Below, piece after piece: positions 18,667 through 28,393 of a stretch of DNA of 64,000 nucleotides. The DNA is from Bacillota bacterium (GTDB lineage: Bacteria; Bacillota; Clostridia; Oscillospirales; Ruminococcaceae). The stretch's first letter is position 1; each line of letters begins with the position of its first letter. A model generated the notes under the pieces. That model saw only the letters and a program-made list of their open reading frames with translations. It did not search any database and was not told the DNA's origin. The stretch spans positions 248,001 to 312,000 of the forward strand of contig JAEYNX010000034.1 in the NCBI GenBank assembly GCA_023412215.1, written 5' to 3'. Both the position numbers and the translations under genes were made by a program.

Positions 18667-19917
18667 ATGATATTCACACAGCATGATTTTTCCCAAGAAA
18701 ACTGCACCTGCGGTAAAAATCACATTACCACTATTCAAAAGATCGTGATAGAATCCGGTTGCTTACCGGATTTAAATAAGCACTTAAAGGAGCTCGGGTA
18801 TACAGAGCAGGTAACCGCCGTTTATGATAGCAACACCTATCGTGCCAGCGGGTTGAGGCGGCCCGCTGTAAGCCGTGAGATGATATTGCCGGCCGAAAAT
18901 CTTCATGCCGATGAGCATGGCGTAGAACTGCTGATGAATCGGCTATCCAGTCCTCAGCTGCTGGTTGCGATAGGCAGCGGCACGATACACGATATCGTCC
19001 GGTACTGTGCCGCTCAATTAAAGATTCCTTATGTGTCCGCTCCAACCGCCGCTACGGTAGACGGCTTTGCCTCGAGTGTGGCTGCAATGACCTTAAACGG
19101 GTTTAAGCGAACCATCATCGTTCAGGCACCTGTGCTGGTACTGGCCGATCTGGAGGTCATATCCTCCGCCCCGCGACACCTGGCTGCTTCGGGCGTTGGA
19201 GACATGCTCGGGAAATTTATCTGCCTTGCCGACTGGGAGATTGCGCATGCGTTAACGGGGGAGTACTACTGCGATTATATCGCCTCGCTTACCCGCAAGG
19301 CTGCAGAGCAGGTTCTGATTGGCGCGGACAAGCTGGCTGTGCGGGATATCGGCGCATACCAAAACCTGATGTATGGGCTCATCCTTTCGGGGGTTGCCAT
19401 GCAGCTTGCGGGGAATTCGCGCCCCGCCTCGGGCGCCGAGCACCATATCTCACATCTGCTGGAGATGGGGGTGCTGCAGCGTTGTGATGCCATGCACGGG
19501 GAAAAGGTAGGTGTCGCCACCCTGCTGTGCGCGGAGCTCTACCATAAGCTTGCGCAGACTGAGGATATAAGCGAGGCGCTTCTTCCCTATAAACCGATCG
19601 ATGAGCCGTGGATCACAGAGCAGTTTGGCCGACTGGCCCCCGAAATACTTGCCGAAAACCGGCCCGACTGCCTGCAGGCCGTTTCGCCGCAGCAGTTAAA
19701 ACAGAATTGGAACCGTATTCAGGACATTCTGCGCGCGGTACCTTCCCCGCAGCAGCTTGGCGATATCCTAAAGAAGCTCGAGGGTAAGGCCAGCTTTGAA
19801 GATATCGGTGTGGATACAAAGCTTCTGCCCAAATTGATCGCCTTATCGCCCTATGTCAGGAACCGCTTGACCGTGATGCGTATTTTAAGGATGATGAAAA
19901 CCGACAGCCTGTTTTAA
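18667..19917 (+). CDS. araM: AraM/EgsA-type sn-glycerol-1-phosphate dehydrogenase
   Basis: This 416-residue member of the iron-containing alcohol dehydrogenase-like family reduces dihydroxyacetone phosphate to sn-glycerol-1-phosphate with NAD(P)H. The nucleotide-binding AIGSGTIHDIVRY segment is at residues 101-113. Metal ligands are apparent as D179 (GVGD), H259 (GAEHH) and H277 (MHGEK). In Bacillus subtilis araM lies in the arabinose operon; here it sits next to an arabinose region but as a single gene with its own promoter and terminator. A role with arabinose or lipid metabolism is unclear. The family assignment is strong, the in vivo role is not. Confidence 0.88.
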   Translation: MIFTQHDFSQENCTCGKNHITTIQKIVIESGCLPDLNKHLKELGYTEQVTAVYDSNTYRASGLRRPAVSREMILPAENLHADEHGVELLMNRLSSPQLLVAIGSGTIHDIVRYCAAQLKIPYVSAPTAATVDGFASSVAAMTLNGFKRTIIVQAPVLVLADLEVISSAPRHLAASGVGDMLGKFICLADWEIAHALTGEYYCDYIASLTRKAAEQVLIGADKLAVRDIGAYQNLMYGLILSGVAMQLAGNSRPASGAEHHISHLLEMGVLQRCDAMHGEKVGVATLLCAELYHKLAQTEDISEALLPYKPIDEPWITEQFGRLAPEILAENRPDCLQAVSPQQLKQNWNRIQDILRAVPSPQQLGDILKKLEGKASFEDIGVDTKLLPKLIALSPYVRNRLTVMRILRMMKTDSLF

Positions 19918-19925
19918 GGCCATGG

Positions 19926-19965
19926 CAGTCTTCCGCTTAAAGCCACTGCGGAAGGCTGTTTCTTG
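19926..19965 (+). terminator. Terminator after araM-like gene
   Basis: Stem CAGTCTTCCGC / GCGGAAGGCTG (one G-T pair) at 19926-19958 followed by TTTCTT, beginning 9 bp after the stop codon. Confidence 0.8.
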
Positions 19966-19995
19966 AATCGGTTAACCGTACCTTCTAAAGATATC

Positions 19996-20039
19996 CACCC
20001 AAAGAACGCCCCTGCAGACGCAGGGGCGTTCTTTGGGTG
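19996..20039. terminator. Long bidirectional terminator hairpin
   Basis: The inverted repeat pairs CACCCAAAGAACGCCCCTGC with its complement around a 4-base loop. It lies between the convergent araM-like gene and the CUT2 transporter operon, and should stop readthrough from both sides. The minus-strand operon ends at 20061. Confidence 0.85.
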
Positions 20040-20060
20040 AAAATAGGAGGATGAACAAAG

Positions 20061-21128
20061 TTAATCGCGCTTGTTCTTGCGCATTGTAAGAAGACTTTGA
20101 AGTACAATAAAGAAGGCCAGAAGGGACGCGATGATGATCTTTGACCACCAGGAGGAAAGATTGCCCTGGAAAGACACAAAGGTCTCGATAATCGCTTTGA
20201 TCAGTACACCAAACAGGGTGCCGAACACATTGCCCACACCGCCGGTTAACGGCGTGCCGCCGATTACGGTCGCGGCAATGGCGTCCATTTCAAAATCCTT
20301 GGCAAGCTCTACGAAGGCGCCGGTCGTATTCAGGCAGAAAGCGATCCCTCCGAGGGTAGCGAGAAAACCGTTGATGATGTATACAATGAGCTTGGTACGT
20401 TTTACATTCAGCCCCATCAGCATCGCGGACTGCTCACTGCCGCCCACGGCATAGATGGAGCGGCCGAACTTGGTATACCGCAGCATTAAAAATACCGCCA
20501 CCAAAACCACCAGCGCGAGGATAACCGTTGGATAAACGTAAGGATAGATCATGACGCCTCTTTTGTTCAGTATACCGCCAAAGGGCAGGTAGATCTTTTG
20601 GTGCGCGATGGAAAGAAAGGTGTCGTTGGTAATGGTGATCATTTCAAGGCTGATAACCGCCGTCAGGCCGCGCGCAAAAAACATACCGGCGAGCGTTACA
20701 ATAAACGGCTGCAGCTGCAGGTAAGAGATCAGCCATCCCTGAACCGCACCGAATGCAATGCCGAACAGCAGTACGATGCCCATTGCTGTCAGCGCGTCGA
20801 TATGCCACTTTTCCATCATTGCGGCGAGCATCATACAGGTAACGGCGACCACCGAGCCCACTGAAATATCAATTCCGCCGATGATAAGCACCATGGTCAT
20901 GCCCACGGCGGTGATGACCAATCCCGCATTGCTGATGAGCAGATTTAACAGCACCTGCAGATTGCCGAAGTTCTTTTCGCGGTAGGCTATCAGCCCTCCT
21001 ATGTACATTAAAACGAAAAGAACGATCGTAACAAAAAGTAAAAAGTTATGGCCCAAAAGAATGTCTTTTGCCCTGCTTACAGTCTTTGCCGCATCCAGCC
21101 TGCGCGGGGCGGTTGCCACTTTACTCAT
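20061..21128 (-). CDS. CUT2 sugar ABC transporter permease (YjfF-like)
   Basis: This 355-residue permease of the ribose/galactofuranose type is the second membrane subunit of the CUT2 importer. It has the family motifs GMTMVLIIGGIDISVGSV (about residues 76-93) and TVIGGTPLTGGVGNVFGTLFG (about 289-309), and eight to ten hydrophobic segments. The start codon directly abuts the stop of the upstream permease (TGA|ATG), so the two are translationally coupled. It is the last gene of the operon. The YtfQRT-YjfF resemblance suggests a furanose ligand. Confidence 0.93.
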   Translation of the reverse strand: MSKVATAPRRLDAAKTVSRAKDILLGHNFLLFVTIVLFVLMYIGGLIAYREKNFGNLQVLLNLLISNAGLVITAVGMTMVLIIGGIDISVGSVVAVTCMMLAAMMEKWHIDALTAMGIVLLFGIAFGAVQGWLISYLQLQPFIVTLAGMFFARGLTAVISLEMITITNDTFLSIAHQKIYLPFGGILNKRGVMIYPYVYPTVILALVVLVAVFLMLRYTKFGRSIYAVGGSEQSAMLMGLNVKRTKLIVYIINGFLATLGGIAFCLNTTGAFVELAKDFEMDAIAATVIGGTPLTGGVGNVFGTLFGVLIKAIIETFVSFQGNLSSWWSKIIIASLLAFFIVLQSLLTMRKNKRD

Positions 21129-22172
21129 TCAGCTCGCCTCCTTTGCGGGTTTGGCCAGCGGCAGGTTGGAACGAACCCATTTGATTAATGCGGGAGATTG
21201 CAGCGCAACGATAATAATAACCACAACGGCCTTATACAGAGGCAGCTGGTCTGCTGAGACATGCATCGCGTAGAGGGTGGTTGTGAGCGCCTGAATGGTA
21301 ATGGCGCCGATAACGCTGCCCATCAGCGTAAATTTGCCGCCTGTCAGGCTGTTGCCGCCGATTGCCACCGCAAGAATAGCGTCCAGCTCCGTATATTTGC
21401 CCACGTTGTTTGCATCGATAGACGCTGTACGCGAAACCGAGATCAAGCCGGCACAGGCCGCGCAAACGCCGCAGAAAACATAGGTTAAAAACATAATCAG
21501 CCTTGAATTGAGCCCTACAAGGCGGCTTGCCTTGCGGTTGATGCCGATAGCCTGAATATACATGCCGAATGCGGTTTTTTTAAGGATCAGCCATGTTGCC
21601 AGAACCACAAATACCGCGATGAAACAGGGGGTCGGAATCGGGACTCCCGGCAAAAAGGAGCCAAGGTATTCGAACTGTGGCGGTTTCACATAGAGAATAA
21701 AGCTGCCGGTTACAAGCTGGGCGATACCGCGGCCCGCCGTAAGCAGTATCAGTGTCGCCACCATGGGCTGTACCTTCATGTAGGAAACCAAAAATCCATT
21801 GGCAGCCCCGCAAACCACCCCGATCAACAGGGCTAACAGGATACTGAAAGAATAGGGCATCTGATAGGTTTCGCCGGTGCCAAGGGCGGCCACACATACC
21901 GCCCCCGCCAGCGCGCTGACAGCGCCTACAGAGATATCCGTTCCGCCTGAGGATGCAACCACCAGTGTCATACCCACCGCCATGATCACAAGCCCGCTCG
22001 CACGGTTAAGGATATCGATGATAAAGCCATATAATACGCCGTTTTGTACGGTTATCTGAAAGAAGGAGGGCGTTTGAATCAGGTTAACGATTAACACCAA
22101 TGCAAGGCAGAGCAACGGCAGAAACAATCGGAAACTCGTAACGCGTTTGAATACTGAAGAAAGTGTGCTCAT
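21129..22172 (-). CDS. CUT2 sugar ABC transporter permease (YtfT-like)
   Basis: This ~347-residue permease is the first of two in the CUT2 system. The conserved GMTLVVASSGGTDISVGAV and AVAIGGNSLTGGKFTLMGSVIGA segments are visible. I place the start at the ATG at 22172, which overlaps the ATPase stop as ATGA and has GGGGGG upstream; a GTG at 22181 is an alternative. Two non-identical permeases are characteristic of YtfQRT-YjfF-type furanose transporters, in contrast to the single-permease ribose system. Confidence 0.92.
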   Translation of the reverse strand: MSTLSSVFKRVTSFRLFLPLLCLALVLIVNLIQTPSFFQITVQNGVLYGFIIDILNRASGLVIMAVGMTLVVASSGGTDISVGAVSALAGAVCVAALGTGETYQMPYSFSILLALLIGVVCGAANGFLVSYMKVQPMVATLILLTAGRGIAQLVTGSFILYVKPPQFEYLGSFLPGVPIPTPCFIAVFVVLATWLILKKTAFGMYIQAIGINRKASRLVGLNSRLIMFLTYVFCGVCAACAGLISVSRTASIDANNVGKYTELDAILAVAIGGNSLTGGKFTLMGSVIGAITIQALTTTLYAMHVSADQLPLYKAVVVIIIVALQSPALIKWVRSNLPLAKPAKEAS

Positions 22173-23692
22173 TCCACGCACCCCCCCGCTATCGCTTTCA
22201 TAATACTGTCCTGAGTGATGCTCACTCCGCTGAGCTCGCCGATCTTTACGCAGTCGCGCATGACGATCATGCGGTTGCAGGTACGCAACATCTCTTCGAT
22301 TTCTGACGAGATAAACATTACGGTTTTCCCCTGCCCGGAAAGGTCTACCATCAGCTTTTGAATTTCTGCCTTGGTGCCCACATCTATCCCACGGGTTGGT
22401 TCATCCAAAATTAAAAAATCAGGGTCGGTCAGCAGCCAGCGCGCAAGGATGACCTTCTGCTGGTTGCCGCCGCTAAGCTGTTTTATCGGGGTTTCACGGT
22501 CTGCGGTTTTAATCTTTAAAATATCGATATACCGGTCAGTGAACTCCTCCTGCTCCTTGCGGCTTAACTGCTTAAAGGCGCCCTTCCGGGCCTGCAGGGC
22601 TAGAATGATGTTCTCCCGCACCGAAAGATCGGAGATAACACCTTCTTCCTTTCGGTTTTCAGGCAAAAACGCCATACCAACCTTCATTGCGTCAAGCGGC
22701 GTATGGATATTCAGCGGCTTACCCTTTACCCTAAGCTTGCCGCCGTTTGCCACATCCGCGCCGTATATTGCGCGGGCAAGCTCGCTGCGCCCCGACCCCA
22801 GCAGACCGGAAAGCCCGATAACATCGCCTTTATTGATCGTTAGGTCAAAGGGCTTGATCTTGCCTGCGCTGCACAAGGCCTCCGCTTCTATTACCGCCTC
22901 GGTGGCATCGTTATCGATACTTAAGTTTTCGCGCTTTACCTCGGCTAAGTCGTCGAAGTCCTTGCCGAGCATCTTCGCCACAAGCTGCAGGCGGGGCAGC
23001 GATTCTACATCGTATTCGCCGACCAGCTCGCCGTTTCGAAGCACCGTAATGCGATCGCATACCTCGTATACCTGCTCGATAAAGTGGGTGACGAAGATAA
23101 TGCCGATGCCGCTCTTACTGAGCTTACGCATGATATCAAAAAGCTTCGCCACCTCGGAATCGTCAAGACTGGAGGTTGGCTCGTCGAGGATGAGCACGCG
23201 GGAGGAGATGTTTACCGCTCTTGCTATCGCCACCATCTGCTGGATGGCGACCGAGTAGTTATCCAGGTTGAGTGTGACGTCGATGTCGATATCAAGCTCG
23301 GCAAAGGCCTCCGCGGCCTTTTTGTTCATCGTTTTCCAGTCTATTGTTCCGAACCTTTTCGGTTCTCTGCCTAAAAAGAGGTTTTCCGCAACCGAGAGGT
23401 TCGGGCAAAGATTTACCTCCTGATATACGGTGCTGATGCCGTTTTGCTGCGCTTCCTGAGGCGAGCGGTTGATAATCGGCCGGGGAATCCCCTGAATGCG
23501 TATTTCGCCCGATTCAAAATCCTCAGCGCCGGTAAGCACCTTGATCAATGTGGATTTGCCCGCGCCGTTTTCGCCCATCAGCGCATGGATTTCCCCTTTT
23601 CTGAGTGTAAAGTCAACGTTACTGAGTGCACACACACCAAGAAAATGCTTGCTGATACGGCGCATCGTTAAGATGTTGCTGCCAAAGGCCAA
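22169..23692 (-). CDS. CUT2 sugar ABC transporter ATPase (YtfR/MglA-like)
   Basis: This ~507-residue protein has two fused ABC domains. The first has a full Walker A (GENGAGKST) and an LDEPTSSLD Walker B. The second has a degenerate Walker A (GLLGSGRSE), the LSGGNQQKV signature and LDEPTRGIDVGTK. The segment VYQEVNLCPNLSVAENLFLG followed by REPKRFG is very close to E. coli YtfR. The start is uncertain: TTG at 23692 has a well-spaced AGGGGTGAG, while GTG at 23701 is 9 bp further upstream. It energises the two permeases downstream and is the only transport ATPase gene in the window. Confidence 0.93.
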   Translation of the reverse strand: MAFGSNILTMRRISKHFLGVCALSNVDFTLRKGEIHALMGENGAGKSTLIKVLTGAEDFESGEIRIQGIPRPIINRSPQEAQQNGISTVYQEVNLCPNLSVAENLFLGREPKRFGTIDWKTMNKKAAEAFAELDIDIDVTLNLDNYSVAIQQMVAIARAVNISSRVLILDEPTSSLDDSEVAKLFDIMRKLSKSGIGIIFVTHFIEQVYEVCDRITVLRNGELVGEYDVESLPRLQLVAKMLGKDFDDLAEVKRENLSIDNDATEAVIEAEALCSAGKIKPFDLTINKGDVIGLSGLLGSGRSELARAIYGADVANGGKLRVKGKPLNIHTPLDAMKVGMAFLPENRKEEGVISDLSVRENIILALQARKGAFKQLSRKEQEEFTDRYIDILKIKTADRETPIKQLSGGNQQKVILARWLLTDPDFLILDEPTRGIDVGTKAEIQKLMVDLSGQGKTVMFISSEIEEMLRTCNRMIVMRDCVKIGELSGVSITQDSIMKAIAGGCVE

Positions 23693-23715
23693 TCTTCTCA
23701 CCCCTTTTAAAAGTG

Positions 23716-23752
23716 CCGCCGGAGAACCATCTGTAGTCTGGCTCTCCGGCGG
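23716..23752 (-). terminator. Intercistronic stem-loop between SBP and ATPase genes
   Basis: CCGCCGGAGA at 23716-23725 pairs with TCTCCGGCGG at 23743-23752, followed on the minus strand by ACTTTT. It lies in the ~107-bp gap between the solute-binding gene and the ATPase, and is likely an attenuating or stabilising hairpin. Confidence 0.7.
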
Positions 23753-23799
23753 TTCTGTAGCTGAAGTATATTCTATTCGTTCCTTGGCTGTGTCACGGC

Positions 23800-24855
23800 T
23801 TAATAAGCGCGGGAAGGTAAGGTTTTTTCGGCATCCGCCGCATAGAAGGTACCCTCTTCTACATACGCGATCTTATCAACCGACTGGCCGCCCTCAAGCG
23901 CCTCGATGATGCCTGCAACACGGGGGCCGTGCAGCGGGTTGCACTCAACGTCAACGTCGATGTCGCCGGCGATCATGGCTTCAAAGGCTGCCTTAACCGC
24001 GTCGAAGGAAATGATGGTGATATCGCCCTTGGGCCCGCAGGTTTTGCCGGCGGCCTTAATGGCCTTGATAGCGCCAAACGCCATATTGTCGTTTTCAGCG
24101 ATTACCACATCAATGTCGGGGTAAGACTTGAGGAAGGACTCCATAACCTCCTGCCCCTTCTCCTGCGTAAAGTCACCGGACTGCTTATCAAGCATCTTCC
24201 AGTTGCTGTGCGCCGTCATCTTCTCGGCAAAGCCGTCGGTACGGCCGATTTGCGCGGAAGAACCCATGGTGCCCTGCAGGGTAACGATATTCAGCTCTTT
24301 TGTTTCGTCAACGCCCTTTGCTTTCAGCGCGCTTTCAAGCGCGGTAACGGCGTCGTAGCCTTCCTGCTTGAAGTTTGAGCCAACCCAGGCGGTAAAGAGA
24401 CTGTCGTCGTTGGTCTCAATCATACGGTCTACAATAATAACAGGAATACCGGCGTCTTTGGCTTCTCCCAAAACCGTATCCCATCCGGCCTCGGTATTGG
24501 GAGCGAGCACTATGTAATCCACGTCTTTCTGGATAAAGTCACGGATAGCGGTAATCTGCTTGTCGGTTTTTTGCTGAGCGTCAACCATCTCAAATTTATA
24601 TCCGTTTGCCTCGGTAAAGGTCTCCTGCATAGACTTGGTATTGGCCATGCGCCAGTCGGACTCGGCACCTACCTGAACAAAACCTACATAAATCAATTTA
24701 TCGGCATCAGCCGCGGGCTGGTCGGCGGAAGGGGCATCTGTTACAGAGGGAGTATCCGCTGCGGAAGGCGCTGCCGGCGCGCTGGAACATGCCGCCAAAC
24801 CGGCCAGCATTAAAGCTGCCATGGCAATTGCGGTTATTCTCTTCATGAGCTTCAT
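23800..24855 (-). CDS. CUT2 sugar-binding lipoprotein (YtfQ-like)
   Basis: This 351-residue periplasmic-binding-protein-fold lipoprotein has lipobox AGLAAC (C23), an Ala/Pro/Ser linker and then a mature domain starting IYVGFVQVGAESDWR. It strongly resembles E. coli YtfQ, the galactofuranose-binding protein: FVQVGAESDWR, DAQQKTDKQITAIRDF, PVIIVDR, SGDFTQEKGQEVMESF and a C-terminal SRAY in place of NMGY. With araBAD next door, I infer that it binds arabinofuranose or galactofuranose. The start has GGAGG upstream and a consensus promoter lies 60-90 bp before it. Confidence 0.93.
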   Translation of the reverse strand: MKLMKRITAIAMAALMLAGLAACSSAPAAPSAADTPSVTDAPSADQPAADADKLIYVGFVQVGAESDWRMANTKSMQETFTEANGYKFEMVDAQQKTDKQITAIRDFIQKDVDYIVLAPNTEAGWDTVLGEAKDAGIPVIIVDRMIETNDDSLFTAWVGSNFKQEGYDAVTALESALKAKGVDETKELNIVTLQGTMGSSAQIGRTDGFAEKMTAHSNWKMLDKQSGDFTQEKGQEVMESFLKSYPDIDVVIAENDNMAFGAIKAIKAAGKTCGPKGDITIISFDAVKAAFEAMIAGDIDVDVECNPLHGPRVAGIIEALEGGQSVDKIAYVEEGTFYAADAEKTLPSRAY

Positions 24856-24913
24856 TTCAGTTTAACCTCCAATTATTATTTATAAACCCCGTATCTCTTA
24901 GGTTTACAACTAG

Positions 24914-24942
24914 ATTATAGAGAACAGGAAATAATTGTTCAA
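24914..24942 (-). promoter_or_regulatory. Promoter of the CUT2 furanose transporter operon
   Basis: On the minus strand, TTGAAC (complement of 24937-24942), a 17-bp spacer and TATAAT (complement of 24914-24919), about 60 bp before the YtfQ-like start. It gives the transporter its own promoter, separate from the sensor kinase gene upstream. Confidence 0.7.
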
Positions 24943-25022
24943 TGCACATTCTTTTGCAGTTGTTGTATTTTTTTACCCGTTTTTTAGGGCGGTATATTAT
25001 TTTTAGGTACGGTGTGATTTTT

Positions 25023-26498
25023 TTACGCTTTTGTACTTTGAAAAGGTATTAAAACCTTTACCCACGTCCCCTTACCATAAATACTGGTGATGGTAATACC
25101 GTATTTATCGCCGAATTTCAGCTTAATGCGTTCATTGACATTAAACAGCCCATAGGAGTCACGCTTAAGCTTAATACATGAGGCGTCCCGGCTTTTCAGC
25201 TGTGCCGTGACTTCTTTAAGACGGTCTTCCGTCATTCCTATACCGTTATCCTCAACGGTAATGGCTACGTCGTCGCCGAGCGCTTGGGCGTATATGCGAA
25301 TGATTCCCTTGCCCCTGCGGTTTTTAATGCCATGGTAAAGGGCGTTCTCCACCAGCGGCTGCAGCGTAATCTTGGGCAGGGTGGCGCTCATCAGGTATTC
25401 CGAAATATCGATTTCGTAATCAAGAATGTCCTGGTACCGCACCTGCTGTATCTGCAGATAGCTGCGCACATGCTTTTCTTCCTCTCTAAGCGTAAACATG
25501 CCGTTGCCGTCGTTGAGCGATGTGCGGAAAAAATCCGACAACGAGCCCACTATCTCCACAACCTTGCCCTGCTTGCCCGACTCGGCGAGCCAAATAATCG
25601 TATCCAGCGTGTTATAAAGAAAATGCGGGTTAATCTGGGCCTGCAAAAGCTCCAGCTCCGCCGCCCGCAGGTTTGCCTGATCGGTTTTAACCGCGAGCAG
25701 CAGGTTGTCGATCTTCTCAATCATGATATTGAGCGATTCGCCCAGCTGCTTGACCTCCGCCCCGTGCAAAACGTTGGCGCGCACCGAAAGGTCGCCTTTT
25801 GCCACCTGGTTGGTCACATCGTTTAAGTGATGAATGGGTTTTGCGATACTGTTTGGGATACGAACCGACAGATACAGAGCAGCGGCTGCCAAGAGGGCAA
25901 AGACAATCAGGCCGAAAAGGGTAATGCCGCCAAGGCTGTTTGAGACCTGCGCGCGAACGGTCTCCATCCCCTTGGTTTCATAGTAGGTGTATTCAAGCAC
26001 CGTCGACTGAACCAGCTCGGTGACAAGCTGCACATAGTTTTCCCATATGTCGATATTGTCGTCGTAGTGCCCGCCTACCCGTTTGTTCTCCTCGATGCGC
26101 ATCACATACTCTTCAAGGTTCCCAAGCAGTTTCATAATACTTTCCGCGCGGCGCTTATTCTCGGGCAGACGCGTGTTTTGAATAAGGCTGGCGGTAATCT
26201 CACGGGAGGCTTCAATATAGCTATAGGGGTCTTCCTTTTCAAAGGTCGAATGCCCCGCAATCAGCAGATAGATCTTGTAATCAAATTCCTCTTTGAACTT
26301 AATACTGAAACGCCCTGCCTCGGAGGCATTTACAATGATGTGATCATAGATCTGATTAAACCTGAAGACATTGATGAACAGGACAACGAACAGGCAAAAC
26401 AGCGGTACAATAATTAGAATGAGCGAAAGCTGTATCTTCTTGTTGAGCCTTAACTCGCCGATATTTTCCCCTATTCTATGTATAAAACGGCTTCTCAT
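25023..26498 (-). CDS. YesM-type sensor histidine kinase
   Basis: This ~491-residue membrane sensor has a first transmembrane helix near residues 21-43. An extracytoplasmic domain of ~145 residues follows, then a second helix near 192-214, a HAMP region, and a His_kinase domain with QINPHFLYNTLD (phosphoacceptor His about H292). The C-terminal HATPase has VENALYHGIKNRR and EDNGIGM. The start at 26498 has AGGAGG 7 bp upstream; the longer frame to 26516 does not. It lies downstream of its response regulator and upstream of the furanose transporter, and probably senses extracellular sugar, perhaps through the YtfQ-like protein. Confidence 0.92.
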   Translation of the reverse strand: MRSRFIHRIGENIGELRLNKKIQLSLILIIVPLFCLFVVLFINVFRFNQIYDHIIVNASEAGRFSIKFKEEFDYKIYLLIAGHSTFEKEDPYSYIEASREITASLIQNTRLPENKRRAESIMKLLGNLEEYVMRIEENKRVGGHYDDNIDIWENYVQLVTELVQSTVLEYTYYETKGMETVRAQVSNSLGGITLFGLIVFALLAAAALYLSVRIPNSIAKPIHHLNDVTNQVAKGDLSVRANVLHGAEVKQLGESLNIMIEKIDNLLLAVKTDQANLRAAELELLQAQINPHFLYNTLDTIIWLAESGKQGKVVEIVGSLSDFFRTSLNDGNGMFTLREEEKHVRSYLQIQQVRYQDILDYEIDISEYLMSATLPKITLQPLVENALYHGIKNRRGKGIIRIYAQALGDDVAITVEDNGIGMTEDRLKEVTAQLKSRDASCIKLKRDSYGLFNVNERIKLKFGDKYGITITSIYGKGTWVKVLIPFQSTKA

Positions 26499-26534
26499 CG
26501 CATTGCCTCCTGCCAAAGCTGTAATGAAGAATCG

Positions 26535-28154
26535 CTAAACGAACTTTGCAGCGCGGTACTGCATGGGGGAACAGTTGTATAATTTCTTAAACAGATACGA
26601 GAAGTAGTGCGGGTCTTTATAGCCCACGTCCAGCCCAATTTCGGAGCAGCGCAGATCGGAGCATTTCAGCAGTTCCTTCGCCTTGCCCATGCGCAGGTCG
26701 GTCAGATAGCGAATAAAGCTCTGCCCGGTTTCCCGGCTGAAGACGGAGCTGAAATGGCTTGGGCTGATATTCACATACTCTGCCACATCGTTTAGGGAGA
26801 GCGTGTCGTCGGCATAATGGCCGCAGATATATTCCTTTGCCTGCTCGATCATGCGGTGATACCGCTTTGTACGCAACGCCTCTCTCCTTTTTAAGGCCTC
26901 GGTGAAGATATTCATCAGGTAGCTTTTTGCTTTTTGCAGGTCGTTTACCAGCTCCATCATCTGCTGCGGGCCGGAAAACGGCTCCTCCAGCGAGACCTCC
27001 TCCGCTCCGATCTCTTTTAAAAAAGTGAGCACCGTAATATAGATATCCACAAAAACATACTGCCTGAACAGCAGGGAGCGTTCGCTTGCATTGCCGATGC
27101 TGTTTAAAAACTTCTCGACAAAGAAGGGGATTTCGCTGATCTCTCCGCCACTTAAAAAATCCTTTACCTTCTTTAAATCCAGACTGCCCAGCTCCTGCAT
27201 GTCCAGCCAAATGTCCTCCGAATCCTGCTTATGGGCCAAAGATGCTTCGTAACCGATGATGTCGTTACGTTCCAGGATAAAGCGCTGCGCAAAAACACGC
27301 TGTGCGTTTTCAAAGGATTCCGGCAGTTTCGCGAGCCTATCTACCGCCGAACCGATCCCGCCGAAGTAGCGCACCTCCGGGTATTGTTCAAACAGCGCCT
27401 TTAGTCTGGACAGATAATCCTTGCATGCAGAATTTAGATGCTCTAGGGAATCTCCCTTGACAAGCAGCGCCCAGCCTTCAATGGCACGGTCAAATAGTAG
27501 GACATTATCGTCACAGGTGTCGAGCCGATTGAACTGTTCGGTAAGGGTCAGCAGCTCGGTGGAAAAAGGCTCGTCAAAGGAGGCTAGGCTGTATTTGAGC
27601 AGCACGATCTGATAACATTGCGCGCTTAGTTTAAGCCCGAGCTCCCGGCCCATATCCAAGATTTTAAAGATAGAAAGCGAACCGGCAACCATCTCATTAA
27701 ACAGCTTGAGCCTATGGCTTTGCCCGTTTTCCGTCATCTCTCTTTTATAACGCTCGTAGTTCTCCCTTTCCTCCTGCTCATGCAGGATTTGCTTGCCGAT
27801 GCGTTTTACAGCGTCGACTAGTTCTGTACTGTTGATCGGCTTAAGCAGGTATTGCGTGACGCCAATCTTAATCGCTTCCTGTGCGTAAGAAAACTCCTCG
27901 TGTCCGCTCAGGATGATGATTTTGCACTGCGGAAGCTCTTTTTTGATGATTCGGCTTAATTCAAGCCCGTCCATAAAAGGCATGCGTATATCTGTGATGA
28001 CAATGTCAGGCTTCTCGTGCTGGATCAGGGGCAGGGCAAGTTCCCCGTCCGCCGCCTCACCGCAGAACTGAAAACCCTCACTCGCCCAGTTGATATTGTT
28101 TTTGATCCCTTCGCGGACGATAAATTCATCCTCAACCAAAAATATCTTTATCAT
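26535..28154 (-). CDS. YesN-type AraC family response regulator
   Basis: This ~539-residue regulator has an N-terminal receiver domain (VEDE acidic pair, phosphoacceptor D55 in VITDIRMPFMDG, K in YLLKPI). A long central linker leads to a C-terminal AraC DNA-binding domain (ISPSHFSSVFSRETGQSF and the signature GLDVGYKDPHYFSYLFKKLYNCSP). GGAGG lies 8 bp before the ATG at 28154, so I discard five upstream in-frame residues. It pairs with the downstream YesM-type kinase (36-bp gap) and probably activates the CUT2 transporter, perhaps also the arabinose genes. Confidence 0.93.
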   Translation of the reverse strand: MIKIFLVEDEFIVREGIKNNINWASEGFQFCGEAADGELALPLIQHEKPDIVITDIRMPFMDGLELSRIIKKELPQCKIIILSGHEEFSYAQEAIKIGVTQYLLKPINSTELVDAVKRIGKQILHEQEERENYERYKREMTENGQSHRLKLFNEMVAGSLSIFKILDMGRELGLKLSAQCYQIVLLKYSLASFDEPFSTELLTLTEQFNRLDTCDDNVLLFDRAIEGWALLVKGDSLEHLNSACKDYLSRLKALFEQYPEVRYFGGIGSAVDRLAKLPESFENAQRVFAQRFILERNDIIGYEASLAHKQDSEDIWLDMQELGSLDLKKVKDFLSGGEISEIPFFVEKFLNSIGNASERSLLFRQYVFVDIYITVLTFLKEIGAEEVSLEEPFSGPQQMMELVNDLQKAKSYLMNIFTEALKRREALRTKRYHRMIEQAKEYICGHYADDTLSLNDVAEYVNISPSHFSSVFSRETGQSFIRYLTDLRMGKAKELLKCSDLRCSEIGLDVGYKDPHYFSYLFKKLYNCSPMQYRAAKFV

Positions 28155-28285
28155 GAGCAGGCCCTCCATTCTATCATTAGTATACAGATGCTGTTATTGT
28201 CTGTCAAAAAGATTCAGGCAGATTGCTGCATCAAATGAACATCACCTAAAAGGATTAGGTATAAAAATACAAACCCTAAAAACGC

Positions 28286-28323
28286 TAAAAAAATATGACA
28301 GGATAGATAAACACCTGCCATAT
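28286..28323 (-). terminator. Terminator of the araBAD transcript
   Basis: Imperfect stem ATATGACAGG at 28293-28302 with CCTGCCATAT at 28314-28323, followed on the minus strand by a run of seven T. It lies 70 bp after the araD stop and upstream of the response regulator gene, separating the two transcripts. Confidence 0.75.
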
Positions 28324-28393
28324 TTTCGTGCAAATTAAAGACGATTTCTTTGAAAATGCTCTCTATTCACTTGTTCGTTTATCTCTCTGATGA

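Noticed and set aside
22371..23258. 295-residue open frame on the plus strand
   Set aside because: Antisense to the CUT2 ATPase; Ser/Arg-rich with no family features. The opposite strand has all ABC motifs.
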